Part shown: one piece after another, positions 8,629 through 16,454 of the stretch
Position numbering within the stretch: the stretch's first letter is position 1
How the letters are laid out: every line of letters starts with the position of its first letter
Assembly (NCBI RefSeq): GCF_037201965.1
Contig: NZ_CP147518.1
Coordinates: 991,001-1,055,000, forward strand
From: Spirosoma sp. SC4-14
GTDB lineage: Bacteria; Bacteroidota; Bacteroidia; Cytophagales; Spirosomataceae
Reading direction: 5' to 3'
DNA: 64,000 nt
Translations under genes and position numbers: made by a program
Notes under the pieces: model-generated
What the model was told of the DNA's origin: nothing
The model's database searches: none
The model's input: only the letters and a program-made list of their open reading frames with translations

Positions 8629-9546
8629 ATGAACAAGCAAATCATCCGGATCAAGTCGATTGGCGAGTTTCACCGACTGGCTGGTTTGCCCAGTCCGGCT
8701 CATCCCCTTATCAGTGTCATTGACCTCGAAAAGCTGAACCGTCCGTTGGCAGAAGGGTCTTTTACAAGGGCCTTTGATTTTTATTCAATCTCCTTGAAGA
8801 AGAATTTTCATGTTAGAATGAAATACGGCCAGCAGCCCCATGACTTCGATGATGGCGTGCTTCACTTTATGGCACCGGGACAAGTGCTAACTGTTGAGTT
8901 TGAAAAAGATCAGGTTCATAATCCCTCCGGATGGATGATTTTATTCCATCCGGATCTTTTGTGGAACACACAACTAGCTAAAACCATTAAACAGTACGGT
9001 TATTTTGGGTATGTTGCCAACGAGGCATTGCATCTTTCAGATAAGGAAGAAACGATGCTGACAGCTATAGCCAAAAATATGGAACAGGAATATCATACCC
9101 ATATCGACCGGTTTAGTCAGAGTGTAATTGTTGCACAACTGGAATTGCTATTAACCTATGCCGACCGGTTCTATCAGCGCCAGTTTATTACCCGAAAGGC
9201 ATCCAGCCACGAGATATTGACCCGCCTGGAAGAGTTACTGAAACGATACTTTACTAGCGGTGCTTTGGCCGAACAGGGCTTGCCAACAGTTGCTTACATT
9301 GCCGAATCGTTGAATATCTCTCCCAACTATTTAAGCGGACTTCTTAAGTCACTCACGGGGCTAAGTACGCAGCAGCATCTGCATGACAAGCTGATTGAAC
9401 TGGCGAAGGAAAAGCTATCGACTACAAATTTGTCGGTCAGTGAGATCGCTTATGAACTCGGCTTTGAGCACCTGGCATCTTTCAGTAAGCTTTTCAAGAC
9501 CAAGACACAGCTATCGCCCCTCGAATTCAGGCAGTCTTTCAACTAA
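8629..9546 (+). CDS. AraC family transcriptional regulator
   Basis: A 305-residue regulator with an N-terminal cupin-like sensing domain (about 1-170) and a C-terminal double helix-turn-helix (about 195-303). The second HTH reads VSEIAYELGFEHLASFSKLF followed by SPLEFRQ, the standard AraC signature. It starts 20 bp after the SDR gene, so the pair is probably one transcript and may respond to the SDR substrate or product. Confidence 0.92.
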   Translation: MNKQIIRIKSIGEFHRLAGLPSPAHPLISVIDLEKLNRPLAEGSFTRAFDFYSISLKKNFHVRMKYGQQPHDFDDGVLHFMAPGQVLTVEFEKDQVHNPSGWMILFHPDLLWNTQLAKTIKQYGYFGYVANEALHLSDKEETMLTAIAKNMEQEYHTHIDRFSQSVIVAQLELLLTYADRFYQRQFITRKASSHEILTRLEELLKRYFTSGALAEQGLPTVAYIAESLNISPNYLSGLLKSLTGLSTQQHLHDKLIELAKEKLSTTNLSVSEIAYELGFEHLASFSKLFKTKTQLSPLEFRQSFN

Positions 9547-9592
9547 AAATGGCCACCTGGTAAGAAGCAATGGCTGGGTTAGTCAAGTTTAT

Positions 9593-10588
9593 TTATACGT
9601 CCTGCGTTTTCACGGCAGGGGTGGCCTGGGGAGCTATTTCTTTGGGCGGATTTTGGCTCCAGTAGGTAGCCAGTAACGAACCTGTTGTGTTCATGATGGG
9701 ACCAAACAGGGCAGGAGCCAGACCAACCGTAGCTACTTTTCCCATTTGAACCGCTATGCCAGAGGCTAAACCGCCATTTTGGAGGCCAACTTCAATTGCA
9801 ACGGTTCGGCTGCTTTGTTCGTCCATGCCAAACAGCCGGGCCGACCAATAGCCGAGCGTAAAGCCAGTGAGGTTATGAATCAGCACGCAGAGGGCCAGTG
9901 TCCAGCCTACAGTGAGCAAACTGTCGCGTCCGGCGGCCGTAATGATTGCTACAATCAGAACAATACCGCCCATCGAGATCAGCGGCATCACCCGGTTAAT
10001 AATCACGGCCGATTTATGGAAAATACGGTTCAGAATCAGGCCAACAATAACGGGTAGAATAACGATTTCCATGATTTCGATCATCATTTTCAGAAACGAG
10101 ATCTCAATAAACTCCCCGGCCAGCAGTTTCATCAGGGCAGGCATCAGAAAAGGGGCCAGCAGGGTCGATAGGGTAGTAACCGTAATGGACAATGGTACAT
10201 TCGCTTTGGCGATAAAGCACATCACGTTAGAGGCCAGGCCACTCGGTGAGCACCCGATCAGGACAACGCCAGCTGCAATTTCGGGTGGGAATTTAAACAC
10301 GTTCGCCAGTGTATAGCCCAGCAGAGGCATAATCAGAAAATGGCAGGATACGCCTATAAAAACGGCTTTGGGTTGCTGAATAACGCCCTCAAAATCTTTG
10401 ATTGCCATAGTTGTACCCATACCCAGCATAATGATCTGAAGCAAGGGCACAATGAGTTTCTTTAGCGGAAAATCGCCAACCTGCGTAAACAGACCCGGAA
10501 ATGACAGGGCCACCACTACGGCCATAATAATCAGAGCAGTATAAATCAGGTTGCTGTACGACGAACGAGCGTTTGTTTCAGCTTTCAT
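9593..10588 (-). CDS. Bile acid:sodium symporter family (BASS) transporter
   Basis: A 331-residue inner-membrane protein with nine or ten hydrophobic segments beginning near residue 12. It has the BASS pattern: MLGMGTTMAIKDF in the first repeat, GCSPSGLASNVMCFIAKANVPLS with the helix-breaking Na+-site region, and EVGLQNGGLASGIA in the crossover of the second repeat. BASS transporters import organic anions such as bile acids, pantoate or keto acids with sodium. The substrate is unknown. It is convergent with the AraC gene, with 46 bp between them, and stands alone. Confidence 0.92.
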   Translation of the reverse strand: MKAETNARSSYSNLIYTALIIMAVVVALSFPGLFTQVGDFPLKKLIVPLLQIIMLGMGTTMAIKDFEGVIQQPKAVFIGVSCHFLIMPLLGYTLANVFKFPPEIAAGVVLIGCSPSGLASNVMCFIAKANVPLSITVTTLSTLLAPFLMPALMKLLAGEFIEISFLKMMIEIMEIVILPVIVGLILNRIFHKSAVIINRVMPLISMGGIVLIVAIITAAGRDSLLTVGWTLALCVLIHNLTGFTLGYWSARLFGMDEQSSRTVAIEVGLQNGGLASGIAVQMGKVATVGLAPALFGPIMNTTGSLLATYWSQNPPKEIAPQATPAVKTQDV

Positions 10589-10699
10589 TGGGTAAAAGGA
10601 ATAAGGAACAACGAGGATATAGACGGTAGCGTGTCAGACTACTGGCCTTAAAAGTCAATTTATGCCGAAACTTACCTGTTCGCTTCCCGATGCTCCTGC

Positions 10700-11641
10700 T
10701 TATTGGCTAAGCGAAGCCAAAACGCCTTCTTTCAGTGAGTAGGTTGAGGTTCTGATCTGCGAAATTGAGTAGGTTTTCAATACATAGTCGATCAGGCAAA
10801 CGCCTACAACAATCATGTCGACCCGTAGTTCAATCATGCCCGAAATTTGCATCCGCTCCGCATGCGATCGGCTGATGAGTAATTCGAAAGCCCGGTAAAA
10901 TTCGTTGACAGGAAGTTGAAAGGCATTCTGTGCAGGATCGGGTAAATGACCAAGTTCGTGCATATACCACATATCGACCAGCGTATCGAACGACCCCGAC
11001 GACCCTACCAGAACCGTTGGCTGATACTGATGAATGGCATTCGCCAACGGTAGTAGTTGCTCCTGAAGATAATCATAAAGCTTGCGCATACTGGCTGGAC
11101 TAATTGGATCAGAACGGTCGGGCGCGCCGGGCATAAAGCGTTCGAGAAGCCGTTGACCACCAATTTCAAAGCTTTGCTTCCAGAAAATCCGATTCTCATT
11201 TCCCAGAATAAATTCAACGCTACCGCCACCAATGTCCATAATGAGTGCGGTTTCGTTATCCAGCACGCCAGTGGCTCGTACGCCTTTGTAGATATACTCG
11301 GCTTCCGTTTCGCCCGAAATAACCTGAATCGGGATGCCGGTTTCCTGCCGAACCCGATCGACGAATTCGTTCTGATTGCGGGCAACCCGAATGGCACTCG
11401 TTCCGATGGCTACCACCTGGTTGGGCACTACAGCATGTTGGTCGAGGATTTGTCGGAAATAGGTTAGAACCGTTAACGCACGACCGATACCCTCTTCGGT
11501 GATAAGCCCCTGATTGATACCGGCCTGCCCAATTTTAGCCGGACGACTTTCTTTGAAGAGCGTTTTGTACGAATTGCCGGTTTTTTCGACAATAAGCAGG
11601 TGAAAAGTGTTGGTTCCTAAATCAATAATAGCTTGTTTCAT
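10700..11641 (-). CDS. ppx: Ppx/GppA family phosphatase (exopolyphosphatase-like)
   Basis: A 313-residue member of the ASKHA-fold Ppx/GppA family, the short form without the C-terminal HD domain. The N-terminal phosphate loop is IDLGTNTFHLLIVE (residues 6-19). The second motif IGTSAIRVARN and the loop ISGETEAEYIYKGV with the catalytic Glu follow, then the adenosine/second phosphate motif MDIGGGSVEFI. Family members cleave polyphosphate or pppGpp, and sequence alone does not decide between them. It is divergent from rpsU, with the rpsU promoter lying between and partly over its first codons. Confidence 0.92.
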   Translation of the reverse strand: MKQAIIDLGTNTFHLLIVEKTGNSYKTLFKESRPAKIGQAGINQGLITEEGIGRALTVLTYFRQILDQHAVVPNQVVAIGTSAIRVARNQNEFVDRVRQETGIPIQVISGETEAEYIYKGVRATGVLDNETALIMDIGGGSVEFILGNENRIFWKQSFEIGGQRLLERFMPGAPDRSDPISPASMRKLYDYLQEQLLPLANAIHQYQPTVLVGSSGSFDTLVDMWYMHELGHLPDPAQNAFQLPVNEFYRAFELLISRSHAERMQISGMIELRVDMIVVGVCLIDYVLKTYSISQIRTSTYSLKEGVLASLSQ

Positions 11642-11663
11642 AGTCGCAAATCTATTACCTTTG
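11633..11663 (+). promoter_or_regulatory. Bacteroidota-type promoter of rpsU
   Basis: A TTG at 11633-11635 and a TACCTTTG box at 11656-11663 are separated by 20 bp. This matches the Bacteroidota consensus TTG-N19-21-TAnnTTTG. The predicted start of transcription lies about 30 bases before the rpsU ATG at 11699. Confidence 0.65.
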
Positions 11664-11698
11664 CCGTCCGGTTTTAGCTAAAACACAATATTTAAAAC

Positions 11699-11896
11699 AT
11701 GCTTATTGTTAACGTAAAAGACAACGAGTCGATTGACAAGGCCCTCAAACGCTTCAAAAAGAAGTTTGAAAAAACGGGCGTGTTACGGCAGTTGCGGTCG
11801 CGGACGGCTTTCCAAAAACCGTCGGTAAAGCGTCGTACTGAGATTATCAAAGCCGCCTACAAAGAAAGAATGTACGGCAACCACAACGAGCAATAG
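11699..11896 (+). CDS. rpsU: 30S ribosomal protein S21
   Basis: A 65-residue basic protein of the S21 family, which binds 16S rRNA near the 3' end in the small subunit. It begins MLIVNVKDNESIDKALKRFK and continues with the conserved basic helix KRRTEIIKAAYKERMYG. Length and order match Bacteroidota S21, and the neighbouring Xer recombinase is a common partner in this phylum. A terminator follows at 12000-12032. Confidence 0.97.
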   Translation: MLIVNVKDNESIDKALKRFKKKFEKTGVLRQLRSRTAFQKPSVKRRTEIIKAAYKERMYGNHNEQ

Positions 11897-11999
11897 ATTT
11901 GAAAATCTAGCCAGTGGGGTGCAGTTGGCGTTCGGCTGTGATAGTCGGAATTGCTGAATGCGCAGTCAGCGATCCTCGGAATGCCAATCAAGACAATAG

Positions 12000-12032
12000 A
12001 AGCAGCAGGCAGTGATGTTTGCTGCTTTTTTT
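12000..12032 (+). terminator. Rho-independent terminator after rpsU
   Basis: An 8-bp stem (AAGCAGCA / TGCTGCTT) with a 12-base loop is followed by a T-run at 12026-12031. Reading frames that seem to begin here belong to the loop, which supports the later start of the recombinase at 12111. Confidence 0.75.
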
Positions 12033-12110
12033 GTGACGTTGATTTTTGTGATGTTGCTAAATCCCATAATTAACATGATTAGCTTTGGTCTGCAAAATCA
12101 GAAGAGCAAA

Positions 12111-13031
12111 ATGAATCCGATCAGTCCAGATAATCCCGCTTTTTGTTCAGACTTCCTTCAGCATATCCGTTTCGAAAAACGCCTGAGCCATCATACGCTG
12201 ACGGCTTATGCGAACGATTTGGGGCAATTTGGCGTGTTTATGGCAACGGAGTGTAATCTCGATCGGCCCGAACTGGCCGATTTTCGGCAAATTCGTTCCT
12301 GGATTGTAAGTCTGGTTGAAAGTGGTCTGGATAAATCGTCGGTAAACCGAAAAATTGCGACACTTCGTAGCTACTATGGCTTTCTGCTGCGCCAAAAAGT
12401 GATTTCCATAGACCCCATGACAAAGGTCCAGGCGCTGAAAGCCAGCAAAAAACTCCCGGTATATGTGGAAGAAAAACCAATGGAAATGTTGTTGAACGAT
12501 GTCGACTTTACCGACACGTTTGACGGTATTCGCGATAAACTGGTGCTCGAACTACTCTACGGAACAGGTATTCGATTGAGTGAGTTAATTGGTCTGAAAA
12601 CGGCTGATATAAACTTATATGAGAAGCATATTACGGTTCTGGGGAAGCGAAACAAACACCGGATCGTACCGCTAACCCAACCTTTGTTCGAGCTGATTCA
12701 GCAATACAACCAGCTCAAAGACGAAACATTTACCGGGCAGGCCGACAAAGTTTACCTGATTGTGAGCGATAAAGGCGTACCGGCCTATCCAGTGCTGATT
12801 CAGCGGATCGTAAAGCGGCATCTGAACGTAGTAACCACCCTCGAAAAGAAAAGCCCGCACGTGCTGCGTCATTCGTTTGCAACGCATCTGCTCAACCGGG
12901 GAGCCGACCTCAATGCCATAAAAGATTTACTTGGGCACAGTAGTTTAGCCGCAACACAGATTTATACACATACAAGCCTTGAGCAACTGAAGAAAACCTA
13001 CGATCAGGCGCATCCCAAGGCGAAAAAGTAA
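12111..13031 (+). CDS. Tyrosine recombinase, XerC/XerD type
   Basis: A 306-residue site-specific recombinase. The N-terminal SAM-like core-binding domain covers about residues 10-95 (FLQHIRFEKRLSHHTLTAY). The catalytic domain has the first Arg in LLYGTGIRLSEL, a Lys in the beta-hairpin VLGKRNKHRIVPL, the HxxR motif in HVLRHSFATHLL, a His in LLGHSSLAATQ and the nucleophile Tyr in IYTH. All catalytic residues are present. Xer recombinases resolve chromosome dimers at dif. The start at 12111 is chosen because upstream codons fall in the rpsU terminator. Location after rpsU fits the housekeeping Xer of Bacteroidota rather than a mobile-element integrase. Confidence 0.93.
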   Translation: MNPISPDNPAFCSDFLQHIRFEKRLSHHTLTAYANDLGQFGVFMATECNLDRPELADFRQIRSWIVSLVESGLDKSSVNRKIATLRSYYGFLLRQKVISIDPMTKVQALKASKKLPVYVEEKPMEMLLNDVDFTDTFDGIRDKLVLELLYGTGIRLSELIGLKTADINLYEKHITVLGKRNKHRIVPLTQPLFELIQQYNQLKDETFTGQADKVYLIVSDKGVPAYPVLIQRIVKRHLNVVTTLEKKSPHVLRHSFATHLLNRGADLNAIKDLLGHSSLAATQIYTHTSLEQLKKTYDQAHPKAKK

Positions 13032-13098
13032 CTTTATCAGGTCTGGACGAGTCAAATTCCGGTTTGCCCGAATGCGATCGTTCCGGCTACCTATCGCC

Positions 13099-13773
13099 AT
13101 GAATATCTTAGAAATGAGCCAGACGCTGTTCTACCTGATTGAGCAGCAACCCAATTCTGAAAAAGCGGTTAACTACCTTCGCCAACAAGCCGATGCCCTA
13201 CAGGCGGGGCCGCAGGTTCCCGTATTTTATCGTGTTTTCACGGCAATGCCGCGTTTTGTTGGCAAACAACTAATTGTGGTACCATCCGATATGGCGTTTG
13301 CTTTGGAACGCCTTCGTCCGGGATTTACCGTGACCGACTGGACACTCGACCGATTGGCGCGGGTGTGGTGGTTGCTTCAACTGCCAGCCGATGATGAAGC
13401 GCACTATGTAAAAACAATTACGGAATTATTTAAGGCGGGTGAATTAAACGAATTGGTTGCGTTGTATTCGGCCTTGCCGGTGCTGGCTTTTCCGGAAGCA
13501 TGGCGCTTTCAGGCAACAGAAGGTATTCGTAATAACATTGCCGACGTACAATCGGCCATCATGTTGCATAATCCTTACCCTGCCGACTACTTCGACGAAG
13601 CAGCCTGGAATCAGTTGATTTTGAAAGCTTTTTTTACGGATAAAGACGTTACTCAGATTACCGGCCTGACCGAGCGCAAAAACGCCCGACTGGCTCACAC
13701 GCTGGCCGATTATGCTGCCGAACGTCGGGCTGCCGGGCGTAGTTTGCCCCCGCATATTGAAGAGTTAATGTAG
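13099..13773 (+). CDS. eboA: EboA domain-containing protein
   Basis: A largely helical, cytoplasmic protein of about 224 residues that I recognise as EboA. The diagnostic C-terminal part has LHNPYPADYFDEAAWNQLILKAFF, then AHTLADYAAERRAAGR close to the end. EboA belongs to the ebo cluster, found in cyanobacteria, Bacteroidota, some pseudomonads and eustigmatophyte plastids. The cluster is needed for moving some metabolite precursors, such as the scytonemin monomer, to the periplasm; the role of EboA itself is unknown. A start at 13072 would add nine residues. The rest of the cluster (eboB, eboC) resumes 1.6 kb downstream, after two genes on the other strand. Confidence 0.85.
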   Translation: MNILEMSQTLFYLIEQQPNSEKAVNYLRQQADALQAGPQVPVFYRVFTAMPRFVGKQLIVVPSDMAFALERLRPGFTVTDWTLDRLARVWWLLQLPADDEAHYVKTITELFKAGELNELVALYSALPVLAFPEAWRFQATEGIRNNIADVQSAIMLHNPYPADYFDEAAWNQLILKAFFTDKDVTQITGLTERKNARLAHTLADYAAERRAAGRSLPPHIEELM

Positions 13774-13795
13774 GAAAACCGGTTCAGGGTTTATT

Positions 13796-13848
13796 GTTTA
13801 TGGTTGCTTCGCTTGGTAGAGCCAGCCTGCCGCAGAGCAACCATAAAC
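13796..13848. terminator. Convergent terminator hairpin after eboA
   Basis: 13-bp perfect arms (13796-13808 and 13836-13848) flank a 27-base loop. It lies between the end of eboA and the stop codon of the minus-strand outer membrane protein, directly abutting the latter. Confidence 0.7.
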
Positions 13849-14520
13849 CTAATACCACCGATACGAAATGCCGACAGACAACATTAGCGATGGACTGCTG
13901 TTTTTCAGAAAATCGTAATTGAAAAACACATTTTGGTATTGGGCCTGAATTTCAGCACCTAAGCCCTGCTCGCGTTTGCCATAGTATTTCAGGCCAATTG
14001 CCGGTGCAATAGCGCCCTTAAAGCCACTTTTCTGATCGGCGAGCGTTCCAAAATAGTTAGTATAGTCAACAAAAGCACCACCACCCGCAAACTGGATATA
14101 GGGGCGAATGGCCGCTGCATTATCGGCAAAGTAATACGAAAGCGAAGCCATAGCCGGAATCATCGATAACGTACGGGTCTGAACGGCCGAAACATCCTGA
14201 CCAGAATTGTCGGATGAGTAGCTATAAACCTGGCGCCCCAATCGTTGCTGGGTGTATTGGTAACCCGTTTTTAGCCCGATTGAAAATCGTTGCGGGAAAA
14301 GCCATTCGCCTTCGAGCGCAAAATTGGTTGGCGAAACCCGATCAATATAGCCTTTCTGACCGCCAAGTGGCATCGAAACCCCATACCGGGCTGCAATATT
14401 GAAGGTAACATATTGTTGATACATCGACGGAAATGCCGTTGCATAGTCGTCGCGATTGTTCTGGGCCCATGTTGCCGTCGAAAAGGCAAGCAAGGCTATC
14501 AAAGCTAGGATCGATTTCAT
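13849..14520 (-). CDS. Outer membrane beta-barrel protein
   Basis: A 223-residue exported protein. The start at 14520 gives a clean signal peptide (MKSILALIALLAFSTATWA, cut before QNN). The mature part has alternating aromatic/polar strands typical of small 8-10 strand barrels (AARYGVSMPLGG, FSIGLKTGYQYT, ASLSYYFADN, IQAQYQNVFFNY) and ends with SVGISYRWY, an aromatic terminal residue as in barrels recognised by BAM. Upstream codons in this frame overlap the neighbouring lipoprotein gene and are not coding. It follows the DUF4136 lipoprotein gene after 5 bp, so the two form a small envelope operon inserted into the ebo cluster on the other strand. Confidence 0.85.
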   Translation of the reverse strand: MKSILALIALLAFSTATWAQNNRDDYATAFPSMYQQYVTFNIAARYGVSMPLGGQKGYIDRVSPTNFALEGEWLFPQRFSIGLKTGYQYTQQRLGRQVYSYSSDNSGQDVSAVQTRTLSMIPAMASLSYYFADNAAAIRPYIQFAGGGAFVDYTNYFGTLADQKSGFKGAIAPAIGLKYYGKREQGLGAEIQAQYQNVFFNYDFLKNSSPSLMLSVGISYRWY

Positions 14521-14525
14521 ACGGT

Positions 14526-15188
14526 TTAGTTCGCTGCCTGTAAGTATGGCGATTGATTGAAAATTGCGGTGGTTGCTGCATCTACATCCTGTTGGGTAGA
14601 AACGTCGGCACCACGAACGGTAGCATCGTAAATAACAGTGAGTTGAGGTTCTGAGCCTGGAGTCGTAGCGGGCTGGTTTTTCAGATCTACTATCTGAATT
14701 TCCCAGTACTGATCGGCAACCTGATAGGTATAATAGCTCGGATAATACGGATAATAGCCACCAAACCCACCATAATAGCCGCCCCAATAGCCGCCATAGT
14801 AACCGTAGGGATTTAATCCTACACCCGTATACAGATTGTTAACCCTAATAATGGCAACGCCCAAATCGGCGGTGTCGCCACGAGCTACCCGTTGAAACCC
14901 ACGACTCGTTAGGGCACTCGCGACATTCGATACAAACCGGCTTTCGAGCGGCCCCAGGGTAGGTTCATAGCCCGTATTCGATTCGGTCACAACAGAGTCG
15001 GGAAGGCTATAGGTTTTATACTGACTGAAATTAATATTCCGATCGTAATTTGTGATATAAACCGGACTATCGGCGGGGCTTAAATCGTTGATGGCGTTCT
15101 CTTTACAGGCCGTAAGCCCTCCGCCAATTGTTAGCAGAAGTAGCACATAAAGTATCCATCGGTCCTTTTTTAGCTGTTGGAGTACCAT
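14526..15188 (-). CDS. DUF4136 domain lipoprotein
   Basis: A 220-residue lipoprotein. The start at 15188 places a hydrophobic segment at residues 11-24 and a lipobox LTAC with Cys28. The mature domain has the DUF4136 signature: an NFSQYKTYSLPDS motif near the N-terminus and a strand pattern ending in a paired C-terminal region. A Gly/Tyr-rich loop (about residues 123-155, e.g. YWGGYYGGFGGYYPYYPSYY) interrupts the domain and gives strong low-complexity DNA. DUF4136 proteins are envelope lipoproteins of unknown function. Co-transcribed with the barrel protein 5 bp downstream. Confidence 0.87.
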   Translation of the reverse strand: MVLQQLKKDRWILYVLLLLTIGGGLTACKENAINDLSPADSPVYITNYDRNINFSQYKTYSLPDSVVTESNTGYEPTLGPLESRFVSNVASALTSRGFQRVARGDTADLGVAIIRVNNLYTGVGLNPYGYYGGYWGGYYGGFGGYYPYYPSYYTYQVADQYWEIQIVDLKNQPATTPGSEPQLTVIYDATVRGADVSTQQDVDAATTAIFNQSPYLQAAN

Positions 15189-15418
15189 AGGTCTATTTGT
15201 TGTTTGGCATACCTGTCGAATAAGTATTCGACTAATTATATAACACCAGTATGGCATTAAAATTTTATATCTATTTATAAAACGAATGAGGTAATTAAGG
15301 GTTTGGAAAAAGTCGATTAAAATACGGCTAAAAATTCATGCAGGATGAAGACAGATTTTTGTGGAACTTTACCCCCTGATTTGGATTTTATTAGAATGCC
15401 TTTAACGCTGAATTACTC

Positions 15419-16351
15419 ATGAATTTTATGGACTCGATTCGTGGTATGTCGTTTTTCGATATGCACGTTCACATGACTTCCCGGACTACCGACGACTATC
15501 AGGCCATGGCCGATGCGGGCGTTGTTGCACTGATTGAACCAGCCTTCTGGCTCGGTCAGCCGCGTACGGGTGTTGATTCGTTTCGGGATTATTTTGCCAG
15601 TCTGGTCGGTTGGGAGCGCTTCCGGGCATCGCAGTTTGGTATTCGGCACTATTGTACCATTGGCCTTAACTCGAAAGAGGCTAATCAGGAAGAATTGGCC
15701 GAGCAGGTTATGGAAATTCTGCCATTATTCATCTATAAAGAAGGCGTAGTGGGTGTTGGCGAAATTGGCTTCGATGATCAGACGGCGGCCGAAGAAAAAT
15801 ACTACCGGGCGCAACTCGAACTGGCCAGAGAAGCTGGCCTTCCGGTGCAGATTCATACACCACACCGCGACAAAAAGCAGGGAACGAGCCGGAGCATGGA
15901 TATTGCCCTGGAGCATGGCATAGACCCCGGTATGGTAATTGTTGACCACAACAATGAGGAAACGGTGCGCGAAGTGCTGGATCGGGGTTTTTGGGCCGGG
16001 TTTACGATTTATCCGTTTACAAAAATGGGTAACGAACGTATGGTAGAGGTTGTGAAACAATATGGCCCTGACCATATTATGATCAATTCGGCTGCCGACT
16101 GGGGCATCAGCGATCCACTTGCCGTTCCGAAAACGGCCGCGCTGATGAAAGAGCGTGGAATATCGGACGAAGCCATACGCTTGGTAACCTTCACCAACGC
16201 CGTAACGGCTTTTGCGCAAAGTGGCCAGCTTAATCTGGAAGAATTGCTTCAGCCATTAGAGATTGACCAGAGCCAGCGGTATAATGGCAGTTCAATTTTA
16301 CGCGGTGGACAGGCTCCGCGAGTCGATAAAGAATCAACGATTATTAAATAA
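15419..16351 (+). CDS. eboB: TatD-like metal-dependent hydrolase EboB
   Basis: A 310-residue amidohydrolase-fold (TIM barrel) protein. Metal ligands are visible: HVH in FFDMHVHMTSR, Glu in GVGEIGFDD, His in VQIHTPHRDK, His in VIVDHNNEE and Asp in NSAADWG. Length, motif order and the following UbiA-like gene identify it as EboB of the ebo cluster rather than the DNase TatD, which is shorter and has different loops. The substrate is unknown; cluster-level data point to metabolite processing or export. The gene is followed by a 33-bp hairpin with G-tracts before eboC. Confidence 0.88.
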   Translation: MNFMDSIRGMSFFDMHVHMTSRTTDDYQAMADAGVVALIEPAFWLGQPRTGVDSFRDYFASLVGWERFRASQFGIRHYCTIGLNSKEANQEELAEQVMEILPLFIYKEGVVGVGEIGFDDQTAAEEKYYRAQLELAREAGLPVQIHTPHRDKKQGTSRSMDIALEHGIDPGMVIVDHNNEETVREVLDRGFWAGFTIYPFTKMGNERMVEVVKQYGPDHIMINSAADWGISDPLAVPKTAALMKERGISDEAIRLVTFTNAVTAFAQSGQLNLEELLQPLEIDQSQRYNGSSILRGGQAPRVDKESTIIK

Positions 16352-16354
16352 GGC

Positions 16355-16444
16355 GGGGAAATAGCGGGGTGTTGCGGGGAAGGCGGGGTATTGCATGGAT
16401 ATGCTATTCCCTGCAATACCCCGCCTTCCCCGCAACACCCCGCT
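16355..16444 (+). promoter_or_regulatory. 33-bp hairpin overlapping a four-tract G-quadruplex motif
   Basis: Bases 16363-16395 are the exact reverse complement of 16412-16444 (16-base loop). On the plus strand, four GGGG tracts occur at 16355, 16366, 16376 and 16385 with loops of 7, 6 and 5 bases, three of them inside the left arm. There is no T-tract. The right arm ends 10 bases before the eboC ATG, so it covers the ribosome-binding region. It could act as an attenuator or translation switch, or as a stabilising processing site. Confidence 0.7.
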
Positions 16445-16454
16445 CTCCTCGCAC

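Noticed and set aside
11897-11999. Possible tRNA after rpsU
   Set aside because: No cloverleaf with T-loop GTTCRA and matching acceptor stem could be built.
12111-13031. Recombinase as evidence of an integrated mobile element
   Set aside because: It follows rpsU as a housekeeping Xer does, and no attachment repeats or other mobile genes are nearby.
14521-14787. N-terminal extension of the beta-barrel protein
   Set aside because: These codons overlap the upstream lipoprotein gene, and the signal peptide starts cleanly at 14520.
16395-16454. Twenty-residue extension of EboC
   Set aside because: It is translated hairpin sequence; the conserved UbiA-like N-terminus begins at 16455.
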